Assembly (NCBI GenBank): GCA_963989245.1 | Contig: OZ022351.1 | Coordinates: 25,018,343-25,082,342, forward strand | DNA length: 64,000 nt | From: Nansenia antarctica | Taxonomy: Eukaryota > Chordata > Actinopteri > Argentiniformes > Microstomatidae | Direction: 5' to 3' | Shown: piece by piece, positions 24,480 to 35,900 of the stretch | Numbering within the stretch: the stretch's first letter is position 1 | How the letters are laid out: the number at the start of each line of letters is the position of its first letter | Notes under the pieces: model-generated | What the model saw: the letters and a program-made list of their open reading frames with translations, nothing else | What the model was told of the DNA's origin: nothing | Databases searched by the model: none | Made by a program: the position numbers and the translations under genes

Positions 24480-24867
24480 ACTGTACCATACTGGAGGGGG
24501 AAGGGTGTTCTCTATGGGCGTACCGAGAGAGCTCCTCACACTAGCTAACCCTGGCAGCAGGGACGTGCACAGACATTTGGAGGGGTTATTGCTCTAACCT
24601 GGAAAAAGGGCACACGCCCCCCACGCTACAACCTGCAAATCCACCCCTACCCCACACTGAAACCTGACACAAAATCACAAATTAATTTTAAAAAATGTAA
24701 AATGTTTTACATTTTAAAGATGAATGATATTACAAAAACTTCACTGTCAGTGCAAGTCAATACATCATTGCAGATATAAACTCTTTGAACACTGATATTG
24801 CTATTGAATACAATGCACCATGTAGTGTTCTGGGCATTGACGTTTCAGGCTCAGGTTCAGTTCGAAT

Positions 24868-25348
24868 AAATGAATGAATGAATGAATGAATGAATGAATG
24901 AATGAATGAATGGTCTTTATTGTCATTGATATAGTACAGGTACCAAACAACGACATTTGGGAGGGGTGGCTCCCCTGGTGCTAGGAAAGAAAAAAAACTA
25001 AAAAAACAAGAAGGGAAAAGAGCTGGTTTACATAAATAAAGGCTATGTACACTATCCACTATACTATACTGTACAGATAAAACACTGTGCTGTACTCTAT
25101 GCTATGCTATACCTATTCTAACATTTCCTATTTCTCTGCAACCTTATGTACCCTAGGGTTGTCATATTGCACATAGTGTTATTGCACATTCATTTAAAGT
25201 GTCGCAGTTTGCAGGCTTGAAATGTACACATTTGTGCCTCAGCACTACACCTGATTTTTTCAATCCAGCAGCTGCCATCAATCCGTCCAGACTGTCCAGG
25301 GCCCAGAACCTAGGTCTTTGCTGTGTTCAGGGCCTGGATGGCCCTGGG
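24868..25348 (-). mobile_element. LINE 3' end, inverted relative to neighbour
   Basis: Minus-strand copy with a (TGAA)n tail at about 24868-24911, followed by GGTCTTTATTGTCATTGATA and the shared 3' UTR. Its 5' limit is near 25348, where the coding remnant RAIQALNTAKT joins the C terminus of the hAT pseudogene. Paired with 24239-24479, it forms an inverted repeat with a ~390-bp spacer. Confidence 0.8.
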
Positions 25349-26961
25349 GTTCAACATGTTAGTCATAGCCGTTTCAAAGAAAATCTTCAGGACTTCATTG
25401 TTATCAACAGGCATCTCTCTTTCTATAGCCAGTAGGAGGAGATCAGATAGACGCCCTTGACCACATTGATTTCTAAGCCTTGTTTTGACCAGTTTCAGCT
25501 TTGAACAATATTGTGTTCAACAGTTGCTGTTGAGACAGGCAGAGTGGGTGTTTTGATGAGCTTAAACAGTGTGGGAAATACAGTATGAGTAATCAAATTC
25601 TTTAAATACATCCAGCATCGCCATGGCGGTCCTCTTTGAGACATTTGTATGTTACATGGAAGACGCTCAGCTCTGTTTGGAGATGGGTCTCCTCCCCCCG
25701 GAAGGCACAGAACTCACACAGTGAATGCACAGTGTTGAGACCCTGGTCAATGTTCTTCCACCGAGCCGGGTCAGTGAGACTGTGCAGTGACATAATGATG
25801 TTGTCATTATGTCATAATGATGTTTGTCCTTCACCTCTGAACCTCCTCTCGAGCTCCTGCCTCAATGTGTCCAGGAAGGTGAAGTACAGCTTTTTCCCTG
25901 TAGTACTCCTCCAGTGTCTGCGCTGTACTTGAATTTTCCGGGGACTTTCCGGCGTTTTTTTCTTGGCCTTGAATCTGTTCTGGAATGTCAATGTCCAGTG
26001 TCTCTGCTGCCGTTGTGGCTTTTTGGAAAATCTCTGTGAATTGGTCCTCAGTCCTCAGCTTCTTCACTGTTCACTCGCCTCAGGACACCATCAACAACAG
26101 TGTATGCAGCTGCCACGTCTAGGGCTGGGTTGCACCAACCTGCTTTCAGTTTTAAATCAAGGCTTATCTACTCGCCCAGCATTAAAATGATGATCTGCAA
26201 CGCGTCTCTGATTAAGTTTAAACCTAGTTTAAGCCTGGATTTACTCAACCTGGATTAAGCCTAAACCAGGATGAATTGAATCAGGTTGGTGCAACCCAGC
26301 CTACGTCTTTCTGTAGGAGAGCGTTGGAAGCAATTGACGTTTCCAGGAAAACTGGTGTTGTGATCTCCAAACAGGGGAGGGATTAAACATTGATGCTGCG
26401 TAACAGGACTGTTGCATCTGCTGCAGCCAGATCATGGGGCTCACACTTCCTCAGATCCTCCAGGTATTGCATGGCGGCAGGGAGGACCTTTTTGATTGTC
26501 TTCAAGGCATTATCCCTGCAGGTCTGGCGGGTGTCAGAGAGCTTCTGTAGCTCAAGGGGGACGCTGACCTGGATTGACAGCTTCCTGTGTCTCCATGAAT
26601 ACTGCATGGCCCTTTGTGGAGTTGGCAATGAAGGTGAATGACGTTTTTGAAGTTTAAAGTTTTTCAACTACTGTGAAAAAATCCACAAAATGTATGCTTG
26701 ACTTTGCTCTCTCCACTAAGACCAAGGTCAAGCAATTTTTTGATTGATTGATTGTATTCAATGTGCATGGCAATGTGCATACAGTGCCTTTCCGTTCTGC
26801 CTTCGTATTCTGGACTGTAGCCCTTTGTAAGGCCCGCTCATGTTAGCTGCCCTGTCATATCCGTGTCCAAGGATGTCTTCTACTTTGAGCTGATTCTCCT
26901 CCAGTCGCTTCATTACCAAAGTTTCAAGCGCTTGACTGGTTGCAGGACAGCCGGACATACC
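25349..26961 (-). pseudogene. hAT/ZMYM1-like transposase remnant
   Basis: Minus-strand fragments in transposase order. About 26758-26958 contains GHGYDRAANMSGPYKGLQ and a YAHCHAH motif, typical of the hAT catalytic core. 26383-26667 is a helical middle segment. 25831-26067 contains LEEYYREKAVLHLPGH, and 25390-25500 contains KLVKTRLRNQCGQGRLSDLL plus an IEREMPVDNNEVLKIF-like stretch, the C-terminal dimerisation region. Frames change between pieces and a MITE interrupts the middle, so it is dead. The N-terminal zinc finger is not visible. ZMYM1-like host genes derive from this family; relic versus decayed host paralogue cannot be separated here. Confidence 0.7.
26115..26308. mobile_element. MITE nested in hAT pseudogene
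   Basis: The element is 26121-26302 (182 bp). It starts AGGGCTGGGTTGCACCAACC and ends GGTTGGTGCAACCCAGCCT, a ~20-bp inverted repeat. ACGTCT occurs on both sides (26115-26120 and 26303-26308). The interior keeps internal symmetry around TTTAAACCTAGTTTAAG. It entered after the transposase gene was in place, giving a relative age. Confidence 0.85.
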
Positions 26962-27539
26962 AACTGAGCTGGTAGGTTTGATTTAGCTTTTAAAGCCAGA
27001 CACGGTGTAGCCAACCACCAACGCCAAATGTGCAGGGATGCTAGGAGGGCTGTGCAGCGAAATGCACACCACCACGTCAACGCACTTGGAAATGAGTTGT
27101 AATGATCGTTGGGCTACAGACCAGCAGGGCGTAAAGTTGGAGAGCAAAACATGAAGGAATTACATGACTGCTTATTAATCAGTGGAAGCTTTGAGGGGCA
27201 GTTATTTTTGCCCAATTGGAAATTGCGAATCCTGTTTTTGACTTGGGTCATGGCAATGTTGACAAACATAAGAAAGTGTTTTTTCTAAGTAGGTTTTGTA
27301 ATTGATTTGTCAAAGTAAAAAATGTTTAATTAACATGAAGGTGACTTGTGCTGTACACACACCAGACACATCATGTGAAGTCTGTGTAGACTTATATACT
27401 ATACTGTATATACAGTATATAAATTGCAATGAAGTCATAAGCATTGCATTGACATGGTGGTGTGCATATTGTTGGACCTTGTTACCCCTGAAATGTCAGT
27501 GCTGCTGGCCAAACTATAATGTTGGCTATGCAGTACCGG
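26962..27539. other. unannotated, possible 5' remains of hAT gene
   Basis: The minus strand just upstream of the ANMSG core keeps a short open stretch (to about 27090) that may be further transposase coding. Beyond that nothing is recognised. Confidence 0.3.
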
Positions 27540-27682
27540 TGAAGTTAGTGGAGGTAGACATTGGAGGACGGGCTCATTGTAACGCATGGAATGTGGAATA
27601 AGAAATGGCATGAAATATGTGTATTTGATACCATTCCTAATTCCATTCCATACATCCCTTCCTCCTTCCACCAGCCTCCCTT
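27540..27682. mobile_element. palindromic AGGGGAGGCTGGTGG MITE, copy 2
   Basis: Diverged copy: TAGTGGAGGTAGACATTGGA and GGACGGGCTCATTGTAACGC at the left; TACCATTCCTAATTCCATTC, then CCTTCCACCAGCCTCCCTTG at the right. Same hairpin layout as 21201-21340, with a longer loop. Confidence 0.75.
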
Positions 27683-29553
27683 GATGCATATTGCATTTTT
27701 TTTTTAATTAAAAACACACACTGACACATTGACACACAGTATGATCAAATTAATTCAGTGACAGAAGAGCCATCCAGGTGGTAGCATATTAAATGTATCG
27801 CCTATCACATCTTTTGAAGCACTCTACCTTTAATCTTTCAAGATTTTTGTAATTTTGCCATTATTATTACAGAATTATTTGAATCCAAATCCCCACAATA
27901 AGGTTTCTGCCAGTCGAGAAGGTCTGAGTGTTCAGATTTACCTTGTCGAGATCCTCCTACTGTCCACCAATTACATCCGGTGCTACTGTGATCACTCATG
28001 CAACGCTGGCCAGTACGCCATGCTACTTAGGCTACTGTCTATGAAATGAGGAAAAAAGTTGGTCACATTTGGAGGAAAACAACGCGTTTCTCCAACGCAT
28101 TTCTGTTGTGAGCCTCTCTCACGGCAGACCTGTACATTCTCCCAGTTCTACAGACATGCTGCATGACTGGCACATGGCAGACGTGTGTGTCTGTGCACTT
28201 TTCATGATAAGCAGTGTAATTGTGGATAAAAGGTACACCCGAGCTTTCATCTCCCCCACTGCAGACTTTTACCCCCCTTTGCTTTTCCCTTGTCAATGCC
28301 TAATGGTTTTGCAATTGCCTTTTAAAAGCTGCCATTATTTGCCCTTTCCCCATGTCCTCCCTCTCTCCCCCCACCATCCTTTCTTCCCCCCCACCGCCCC
28401 CCCCCCCCCCCCCCATTCTATTTTTCTTTTCACTCGTTTTTGAAGTAGCACTCTGCTCTCTGTACACGGCGAGCACAATTAATTGTTTCAGCTTGACCTG
28501 TAAACAGAGGGAAGGGAGTGAAGGGCTGCATTAAAAAAAAAAGAAGAAAAAAAAGCCACCAGACGCAGGGGGTTGAAATGGCAAAAGGACCAACAAGGGG
28601 CTCGTGTCCTGTTCCCGCTATTCAAGGAAGTGCTTTTCACAGGAGGCCATTAACTGCTCTGACCTGTGTGGTCGTGAGGTGTCGGTACATGTTTTGCTAT
28701 TGTGCATCTTTGCGTCCCACGGTTCACTGCTGATGCTCGCTAAAAGCCCCGTGGGGGGGTGGGCGGGGGGGCTCTCGATTATCACCTATTTAAGAACCGA
28801 CCCTGCCCTAACCCTTCCGAGTCATTCTGTTCACTTACATTAACTCTCCACCTAAAACCTAGAACATGCCCTGGCGGCTTTGGATTTCTTAAGAGCACTT
28901 TGTACTCTACACAGGAGCGAACGCTGCGTTGCTCTCACGCCATTGAAGCCGGCGTGGAGTAGCCATGTAGCCGTGTCACATCCATTTACAGCGGATGCTA
29001 TTCTGCGCCACGCTATTCTATATAACACCTTCATCTGATGCATACAAAGCCAGTACCAGACGTGTACGGTGAAACGTATTGCTTGCGAGTAGGGAACCCT
29101 CATAGAATAGCTAGTCCAATTTGACGTAGAGCCATGTTAGTCAGATCCCGTGGGAAATATGAACTATAATCTCCTGTAAATCCCCCCCCATACTTGTGTT
29201 ATTTTTAGACATCACATTTCAGGAACTAATAGAAATGGAGACCACAGATGTCATTATTGCAGAGCTGATAATATCTAGGAAGTGTCATCTCAAAGGCTTC
29301 CTGCCTCTGTGAGAGAGACAGCTCAAATTAACCAGGTCACCATGGCGATGATTAGACTGTCTATCTTGTTTCTGCCACACCAAACTGGTTACTAAAATAC
29401 AAGGCCCTTAACTTTCCACCAGTCAGCAGTCATCATTATCATTTGTTTCAGAATGGAGCACTCTTATTGGATGTGGTAAAGTGTTCAGTTCTCCAGAGAT
29501 TTCTGAGAGTTGTGACTTCAGTGACTTGTTTGTTGTTGTCAGTGCTGCAAATC

Positions 29554-29555
<2 letters not shown>
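27683..29555. other. unannotated non-coding stretch
   Basis: C-rich homopolymer patches occur near 28386-28414 and a GGGGGGGTGGGCGGGGGG patch near 28754. Several 60-120 codon ORFs are C-run artefacts or domainless. No gene supported. Confidence 0.4.

Positions 29556-29606
<51 letters not shown>
29556..29606. repeat. (GA)n microsatellite
   Basis: About 50 bp of perfect GA dinucleotides, followed by a short interrupted GA run. Confidence 0.95.
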
Positions 29607-29607
<1 letters not shown>

Positions 29608-30020
29608 GTAGAGAGAGAGAGAGCAGGTAATATACAGTGTGATCTAAATGCAGGTGGGTCAGGGAGAGGTGAGATCATAATTCTCTGCCTTTTACGTCGC
29701 TCAGTTGGAGAAGTTCTTACCCAGCATACCACAGGTCTCCCCCCCCCCCCCCATAAATAACACATGACTGTAAACTGACATGCCTTAGCCCTTCAACACC
29801 CACCCCAAGGAGAGAAGAAAAAAAAAAGAGAAAAACAAAAGTGCTTTGATCACAGGCGAAATACATTTCGCTGTCTTTTATCTTTTGGGGGGGGGGGATT
29901 GATTTTATGGCATCTATAACCTTCTATAACATTGAACTTTGAAAAGAACCTTGGAAACTGAAGCTCTTGTCTGAAGTCATCCAAACGCTTCTCCTGACAT
30001 TTTTATTCCTCTTTTCTTCC

Positions 30021-30359
<339 letters not shown>

Positions 30360-31382
30360 ATTTCTCTCACAGATTTTTTTGCCCACAGGGGAAAATGCTA
30401 ATTCTCTCAGAGGAGTTGTGCAATTCTGCTTGCCTCAGTAACTTTCGTCTCTGACTCTGGCATTGGGATATTATCCATAATGTATCTCGTCTGTGATTGA
30501 ATGCAATTTACATGCCGTATAAAACAAATCCTCTCCGCGCGTAGATCACAGAGAGACTGGGTCTATTTGTTAAACAGACACAGGTGTCTCCCCTGTCTCC
30601 CCTCCTCTTCCTCTGGTTCTCTCTCACCACTAATGGGGGAGTGTGTGCTCGGCCGTCCGTGAAGGACGAGAGATCCTTTTGGCCAAGACAAATCACTTTT
30701 TTTTCGTAGGCCCTCCACCCCGCCCCACTCCGCCCCTCCCTCCCTCCCCTCCCCCCCCCCCCCCTGCTCCCTGGGTAACAAGGGGGAGCATCCACGTTCA
30801 TGTGCGGTTCTATCGGAGAGCAGCCAACTGAGCTACCAGCGTAATCCTCCGGCCCACATGGCCGCTCTGCCAATTTCCAATTATGCCCATAAAAAAGTCT
30901 CTGTCTATCCCAAACGGGGCACTTTACGAGTGTGTGTCTACCCCCCGTGACCTGCGGACCACCCGATAAAACAACAGGGCTGTAAAAAGCAGGGGGAGAT
31001 AGGGATATGCGACAGGATTATGAGACAGGGCAAAATGGTGATATATGTAAGACAGACAGACTGACCCCCCACCAGGGAGAAAGTAACATTCAATGGCTGG
31101 CTCGCAGAGGACGAGGGAGAGAGATTCCGGGTTTGACCCAGAATGCATGGGAATAGATCTAAGGCGTCGGAGTCTCGTTCTGACTGACAGGTTCATTGAA
31201 ATGATGATCCATTGAAGTTAATTTTTTAACTGACAGCAGACAGAACATCAGAAACGACTTGTAATTATTTGTCGATCAACTTTCCATGGCCTAATCTCTA
31301 ATCCTAAACTGTGGGTGTAAAAAAAACACACACACACATCTCAAACCGACTGATTGGTATTATCAAAGATGACACGGAATAT
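30360..31382. other. left flank of the retrotransposon
   Basis: No gene recognised. Poly-C lies near 30745-30763. The insertion occurred after GGAATAT at 31376-31382, in otherwise unremarkable DNA. Confidence 0.45.
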
Positions 31383-31576
31383 ATAAGCTGTTACGGCTGG
31401 GCCGTCACACACGCCCTCCCCCGCCCCCACAACCCGAGCACAGCGTGCTCTCCGCCGCAGGTGAAGCTCGTTCCCGGTGATTGGAGGGTTATCCAGCCAC
31501 AGTCAAACCCACACACCTGTCTCCACTCCCCAATCAACCCTCTGGCTACATCTACCCTGGACTCCCTTCAATCACC

Positions 31577-31587
31577 GTCAGTTCTTC
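31577..31587 (+). promoter_or_regulatory. predicted R start / self-primer sequence
   Basis: GTCAGTTCTTC is the exact reverse complement of the 11 nt directly after the 5' LTR. In Tf1-group elements the 5' end of the transcript folds back to prime reverse transcription, so this block predicts the RNA 5' end. TCAGTTC (31578-31584) also fits the metazoan initiator consensus YYANWYY, with A at 31580. Pairing is a direct observation; transcription start is inference. Confidence 0.75.
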
Positions 31588-31822
31588 CCTAAGAATGACC
31601 TGGCAAGTATCCGCTGTGATTAGTTATGAACTTTGCTCTTGTGCCTATTCTTATGATTCGTTGATATCTTGTGTACTGGCCTACCGTGGAGACTTACCCT
31701 GCTTTCCTGTTCCTCCACAGCCTATGCCAACCACTACCGCCATCCCGCCAGGTTGAAACCCCCAGCCCGCCAGGCTGAAACCTCCGGACTCATCATCTGT
31801 GTTTCCACCCACCTGCACTGTA

Positions 31823-31828
31823 AATAAA
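31823..31828 (+). terminator. AATAAA polyadenylation signal in 5' LTR
   Basis: AATAAA within TGTAAATAAATACC, about 240 bp downstream of the predicted RNA start, so it lies inside R, as required for an LTR element. The functional copy would be the one in the 3' LTR. Confidence 0.7.
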
Positions 31829-31902
31829 TACCCTACGGGGCTAACACTATATTCTGCCTCCGGTGTCGTGTCCTTGAGCTCCCTCGCCCCCGTGTCACAA
31901 CA

Positions 31903-31913
31903 GAAGAACTGAC
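31903..31913 (+). promoter_or_regulatory. self-priming primer-binding site
   Basis: GAAGAACTGAC begins at the first base after the LTR. It does not start with TGG, so it does not fit a tRNA 3' end. It pairs perfectly with 31577-31587; pairing stops at both edges (mismatch at the next base on each side). The gag ATG follows one base later. Confidence 0.85.
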
Positions 31914-31914
31914 C

Positions 31915-32994
31915 ATGCAATTGGGCTCAGACGACACGAAGGACCGGACACCATCTCCCACCCCTGGATCCGGCCCGACGGCTATCCAGATCCTCGCGGA
32001 ACACACTCACCTCCTCCAGGCGGCCGCTACAGCGTGCCAGGCCCTGAACACTCGCCTGACAACCCAGGAGGCTAACCAGGAGCACCGCGCCACCCAGATG
32101 CAGCACCTCATCTCTACGACCCAAGCGCTTACAGCACAGGTGGCCGCGCTCGCAGCCTTTGCCCCCCCCCCTGCTCTCCCTGACCCTGCCCAGCTACCGG
32201 CACCACCTACTGGACAGCCACGGGAGCCCCACCTAGCCAGCCCCCGCCCCTTCGACGGAGCCTTCGCCCAGTTCCGAGGCTTCATCCTCCAGTGCGAGTT
32301 GGTGTTCTCCCATCAGCCCAGCCAGTTCTGGTCGCCGGCAGCCCGGGTGGCGTTCATCACCAACCTCACCACCGGCGACGCCCTGAATTGGGTCCAGGCC
32401 ACCCTCTGCGCCCGCCCTGACCTGTTCGGTGACTACGCTACCTTCCTCACGGAGTTCAGGAGGGTTTTCGACCACCCCACTGCAGGACAGGAGGTCGGGG
32501 CGCGACTGATGTCACTCCACCAGGGGAACCGGACCGCGGCGGCCTACTCTACCGAGTTTCGCACCCTGGCAGCCGGAAGCGGATGGAATGACAGGGCACT
32601 GCGATCTGCTTTCCGCCAGGGGCTGAGTGAGGCCATCAAGGACGAGCTCGTCCGGGACAGACCCGCCGCCCTGGACGAACTAGTGGCCCTAGCCATCGAC
32701 GTTGACGAGCGCTCCCGGGAGCGTCGGAGAGAGAGAGGGCGCTACCAGACCAGCTCGCCACGCCCCCAGGACCCTATCGTCACAGCCAACCCCTCCTCCG
32801 CACGGGAGTCGACCTACACCCCATGCACTGGCGAGGAGCCGATGCAGCTTGGTCGAGCCCGCCTCACCACGGCGGAGAAGGAGAGGAGAAGGGCCCAGGG
32901 CCTGTGCCTCTACTGTGGAGAGAAGGGACACCTCCGTGACACCTGCCCGTCCCTATCAAAAGGGCAGGCTCACCCGAAGGGGGAATCCGGGTGA
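31915..32994 (+). CDS. gag: Gag polyprotein, sushi-type
   Basis: 359 residues from the ATG at 31915 (A at -3; 12 nt after the LTR) to TGA at 32992. It would form the particle shell and package element RNA in the cytoplasm. Residues 20-90 are helical and glutamine-rich (coiled-coil-like). Residues 105-270 form a capsid-like region starting RPFDGAFAQFRGFILQCELV, reminiscent of RTL/PEG10-type Gag. An arginine-rich stretch lies at 266-277. The zinc knuckle C331-x2-C334-x4-H339-x4-C344 lies near the C terminus and ends 15 residues before the stop. No internal stops or frameshifts. Pol continues in the -1 frame across its 3' end. Confidence 0.95.
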   Translation: MQLGSDDTKDRTPSPTPGSGPTAIQILAEHTHLLQAAATACQALNTRLTTQEANQEHRATQMQHLISTTQALTAQVAALAAFAPPPALPDPAQLPAPPTGQPREPHLASPRPFDGAFAQFRGFILQCELVFSHQPSQFWSPAARVAFITNLTTGDALNWVQATLCARPDLFGDYATFLTEFRRVFDHPTAGQEVGARLMSLHQGNRTAAAYSTEFRTLAAGSGWNDRALRSAFRQGLSEAIKDELVRDRPAALDELVALAIDVDERSRERRRERGRYQTSSPRPQDPIVTANPSSARESTYTPCTGEEPMQLGRARLTTAEKERRRAQGLCLYCGEKGHLRDTCPSLSKGQAHPKGESG

Positions 32995-35900
32995 GCCGTC
33001 TCTCTCAATCCCCACCTACCACCAGCCCAGCCAGGTTCTCTGTCACCCTCTCCTGGCAGGGGCAGAACCTCACGGTCGAGGCCATTATTGACTCAGGAGC
33101 AGACGAGAACTTTATGGACGCCCAGCTGGCCCGCTCAGCTGCCGTTCCCCTCGTTGCCCTCGAGACCCCCCTCTCCGTCTCAGCCCTAGACGGACACAGC
33201 CTGGGGCCTCTCACCCACCGCTCTACACCCCTCTCCTTGACCGTCTCGGGGAACCATGTGGAGGAGATCCGGTTTTACATCCTCAAGACCCCCCAGTCCC
33301 CGCTCATCCTGGGACGACCGTGGCTCGAGCTCCACATTCCCCATGTCAGCTATGGTGAGGGACGTATCCTGAGCTGGAGTACCGCATGCTACGCCCGGTG
33401 CCTCCGTGCCGCCCATACCCCCACATCGCCTCTGCGACCGCCTCCGGCTCCCCCTGACCTCTCCTCCATCCCAGAGGTCTACCACGACCTCGGAGAGGCC
33501 TTCAGCAAGGAGCGTGCTCGCACCCTGCCGCCTCACCGGCCCTACGACTGTGCCGTCGAGCTCCGCCCTGGCAACAAACTTCCGGTCAGTCGCCTCTACA
33601 ACCTTGCCCCCCCGGAGAAGGCAGCCATGGACACCTACATCTCCGACTGTCTGGCTGAGGGGCTCATCCGTCCATCACACTCCCCGGTGGCAGCGGGGTT
33701 TTTCTTCGTGAAGAAGAAGGATGGAACCCTCAGGCCATGCATTGACTACCGTGAGCTCAATGCCATCACCGTCCGGAACACCTATCCTCTCCCCCTCATG
33801 AGCTCCAACTTTGAGCCCCTCCTTGGGGCCACCATCTTCACTAAGCTGGACCTCCGGAACGCCTACCATCTGGTCCGGATTCGTGAGGGTGACGAGTGGA
33901 AGACGGCGTTCAAGACCCCCCGTGGCCACTATGAGTACCTGGTCATGCCCTTTGGTCTCACTAACGCCCCCTCCGTCTTTCAGGCCCTCATGAACGACGT
34001 CCTCAGGGACATGCTGGACATCTTTGTCGTCCCCTACCTGGATGACATCCTAGTATTCTCCAGGAACCCTGAGGAGCATGTCCAACATGTCCGCCTAGTC
34101 CTCCAGCGCCTACTGGAGAATCGCCTTTTTATTAAGGCTGAGAAGTGCTCGTTCCACACTCACTCTGTGGAATTCCTGGGGCTCATCGTGGAGGGTGGGT
34201 TGACTCGGCCTGACCCCAAGAAGACTCGGGCCGTCGTCGAGTGGGGCCAACCTACCACCCGGAAACAGCTGCAGTCATTTCTCGGCTTTGCCAACTTCTA
34301 CCGGCGATTCATCCGGGACTTCAGCCGGGTAGCCGCCCCCCTCACTGCCCTCACCTCCCCCCTGCGCCAGTTCACGTGGACACCAGCAGCCAGCGCTGCC
34401 TTCAGTGACCTGAAGAGGCTCTTCACCTCGGCGCCGGTCCTAATCAACCCAGACCCCTCTAGGCCCTTCATTGTGGAAGTGGACGCCTCAGACACGGGCG
34501 TCGGTGGCGTGCTCTCTCAACGATCGGAGGACCAGACCGTGCACCCCTGCGCCTTCTACTCCCGCCGTTATACCTCCGCCGAGGCCAACTACGACATCGG
34601 GAACCGCGAGCTGCTGGCGGTGGTGGAGGCGTTCCACGAGTGGCGGCACTGGCTGGAGGGCGCAGAGCACCCCTTCACCGTCTGGTCGGACCACAAGAAC
34701 CTAACCTACATCAAGTCGGCCAGGCGGTTGAACTCCCGTCAGGCACGCTGGGCCCTGTTCCTCGGGCGGTTTAACTTCCACCTCACGTTCCGTCCGGGCT
34801 CCCTGAACGCCAAGGCTGACTCCCTTTCTCGGCTCCATGCCGCAGAGGAGGAACCCACCACTCCTGACACCATCGTTCCATCCTCCCGGGTCGTTGGAGT
34901 GGTCACCCTGGAGATCGAGGCGGTGGTCAGAGCTGCACAGCGCACCCAGCCAGATCCCCGACCGGGGTCCCCCGGCCGTCTCTTCGTCCCGGACGCCGTC
35001 AGAACCAAGGTGATGCAGTGGGGCCACGCCAGCCGCTTCGCCTGCCATCCTGGGGCCCTACGCACACTGTCCTTCCTGCGCCGGCGATTCTGGTGGTCCA
35101 CCATGGCCGCGAACGTCAGGGAGTTCGTCTCGGCCTGCCCTACCTGCGCTCGCAGCAAGGCATCCCACCGGCCGCCTTCAGGACTGCTGCGGCCTCTACC
35201 CGTGCCCGGTCGACCGTGGTCCCACCTCGCCATGGACTTCGTGACCGGCCTTCCCCCGTCCCTAGGCAACACGGTCATCCTCACCATCGTGGACCGCTTC
35301 TCCAAGTCCGTGCGGTTGGTAGCTCTGGCAAAGCTACCGACCTCGGCGGAGACGGCGGAGCTACTCACCACCCACGTCTTCCGGCTTTACGGGCTTCCCC
35401 AGGATGTGGTTTCCGACCGTGGCCCCCAGTTCACATCCAAGGTGTGGCAGGCCTTCTGTTCGGGGATTGGGGCCACGACCAGCCTCTCCTCCGGCTACCA
35501 TCCCCAGACCAATGGGCAGGCGGAGAGAGCCAACCAGAGCCTGGAGTCGGCACTCCGTTGCATGTCCTCCCTCCATCCATCCTCCTGGAGCAAGGACCTA
35601 CCCTGGGTGGAGTACTCCCTGAACGCCATGGTGAATGAAGCCACCGGCCGGTCCCCCTTCGAGTGCTCCTTGGGGTACCAGCCACCCCTGCTTTCTACCC
35701 AGGAGGGCGAAGCGTCGGTACCATCAGTCCAGGCACACCTCCTTCGCTGTCGTCGGGTCTGGACCTCCGTACGCTCGGCCTTGCTTCGGGCCACCGCCCG
35801 AACTACCCGAAGCGCCAACCGTCGTCGCACTCCAGCTCCGGTGTACCAGGTGGGCCAGAGGGTCTGGCTCTCCACGGCGGATCTCCCCCTCAATGTCCCC

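Larger units (their letters stand above)
31389..31902 (+). repeat. 5' LTR, 514 bp
   Basis: Starts TGTTACGGCTGGG and ends CGTGTCACAACA. If transcription starts at the PBS-matching block, U3 is about 31389-31576, R runs from 31577 to somewhat beyond the AATAAA at 31823, and U5 is the short remainder. No clear TATA box sits 25-30 bp upstream of 31577. A 91-codon ORF inside is present in both LTRs only because the LTRs are identical. Confidence 0.97.

Noticed and set aside
31481..31756. 91-codon ORF in the 5' LTR, repeated identically at 36403-36678
   Set aside because: Identity only reflects LTR identity; no domain, and it overlaps predicted transcript control sequences.
31903..31920. tRNA-type primer-binding site after the 5' LTR
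   Set aside because: No TGG start and no resemblance to a tRNA 3' end; the perfect match to the LTR itself is the better explanation.
34739..35638. Long ORFs of about 200 codons on both strands over the integrase region
   Set aside because: GC-rich shadow frames of pol, without their own motifs.
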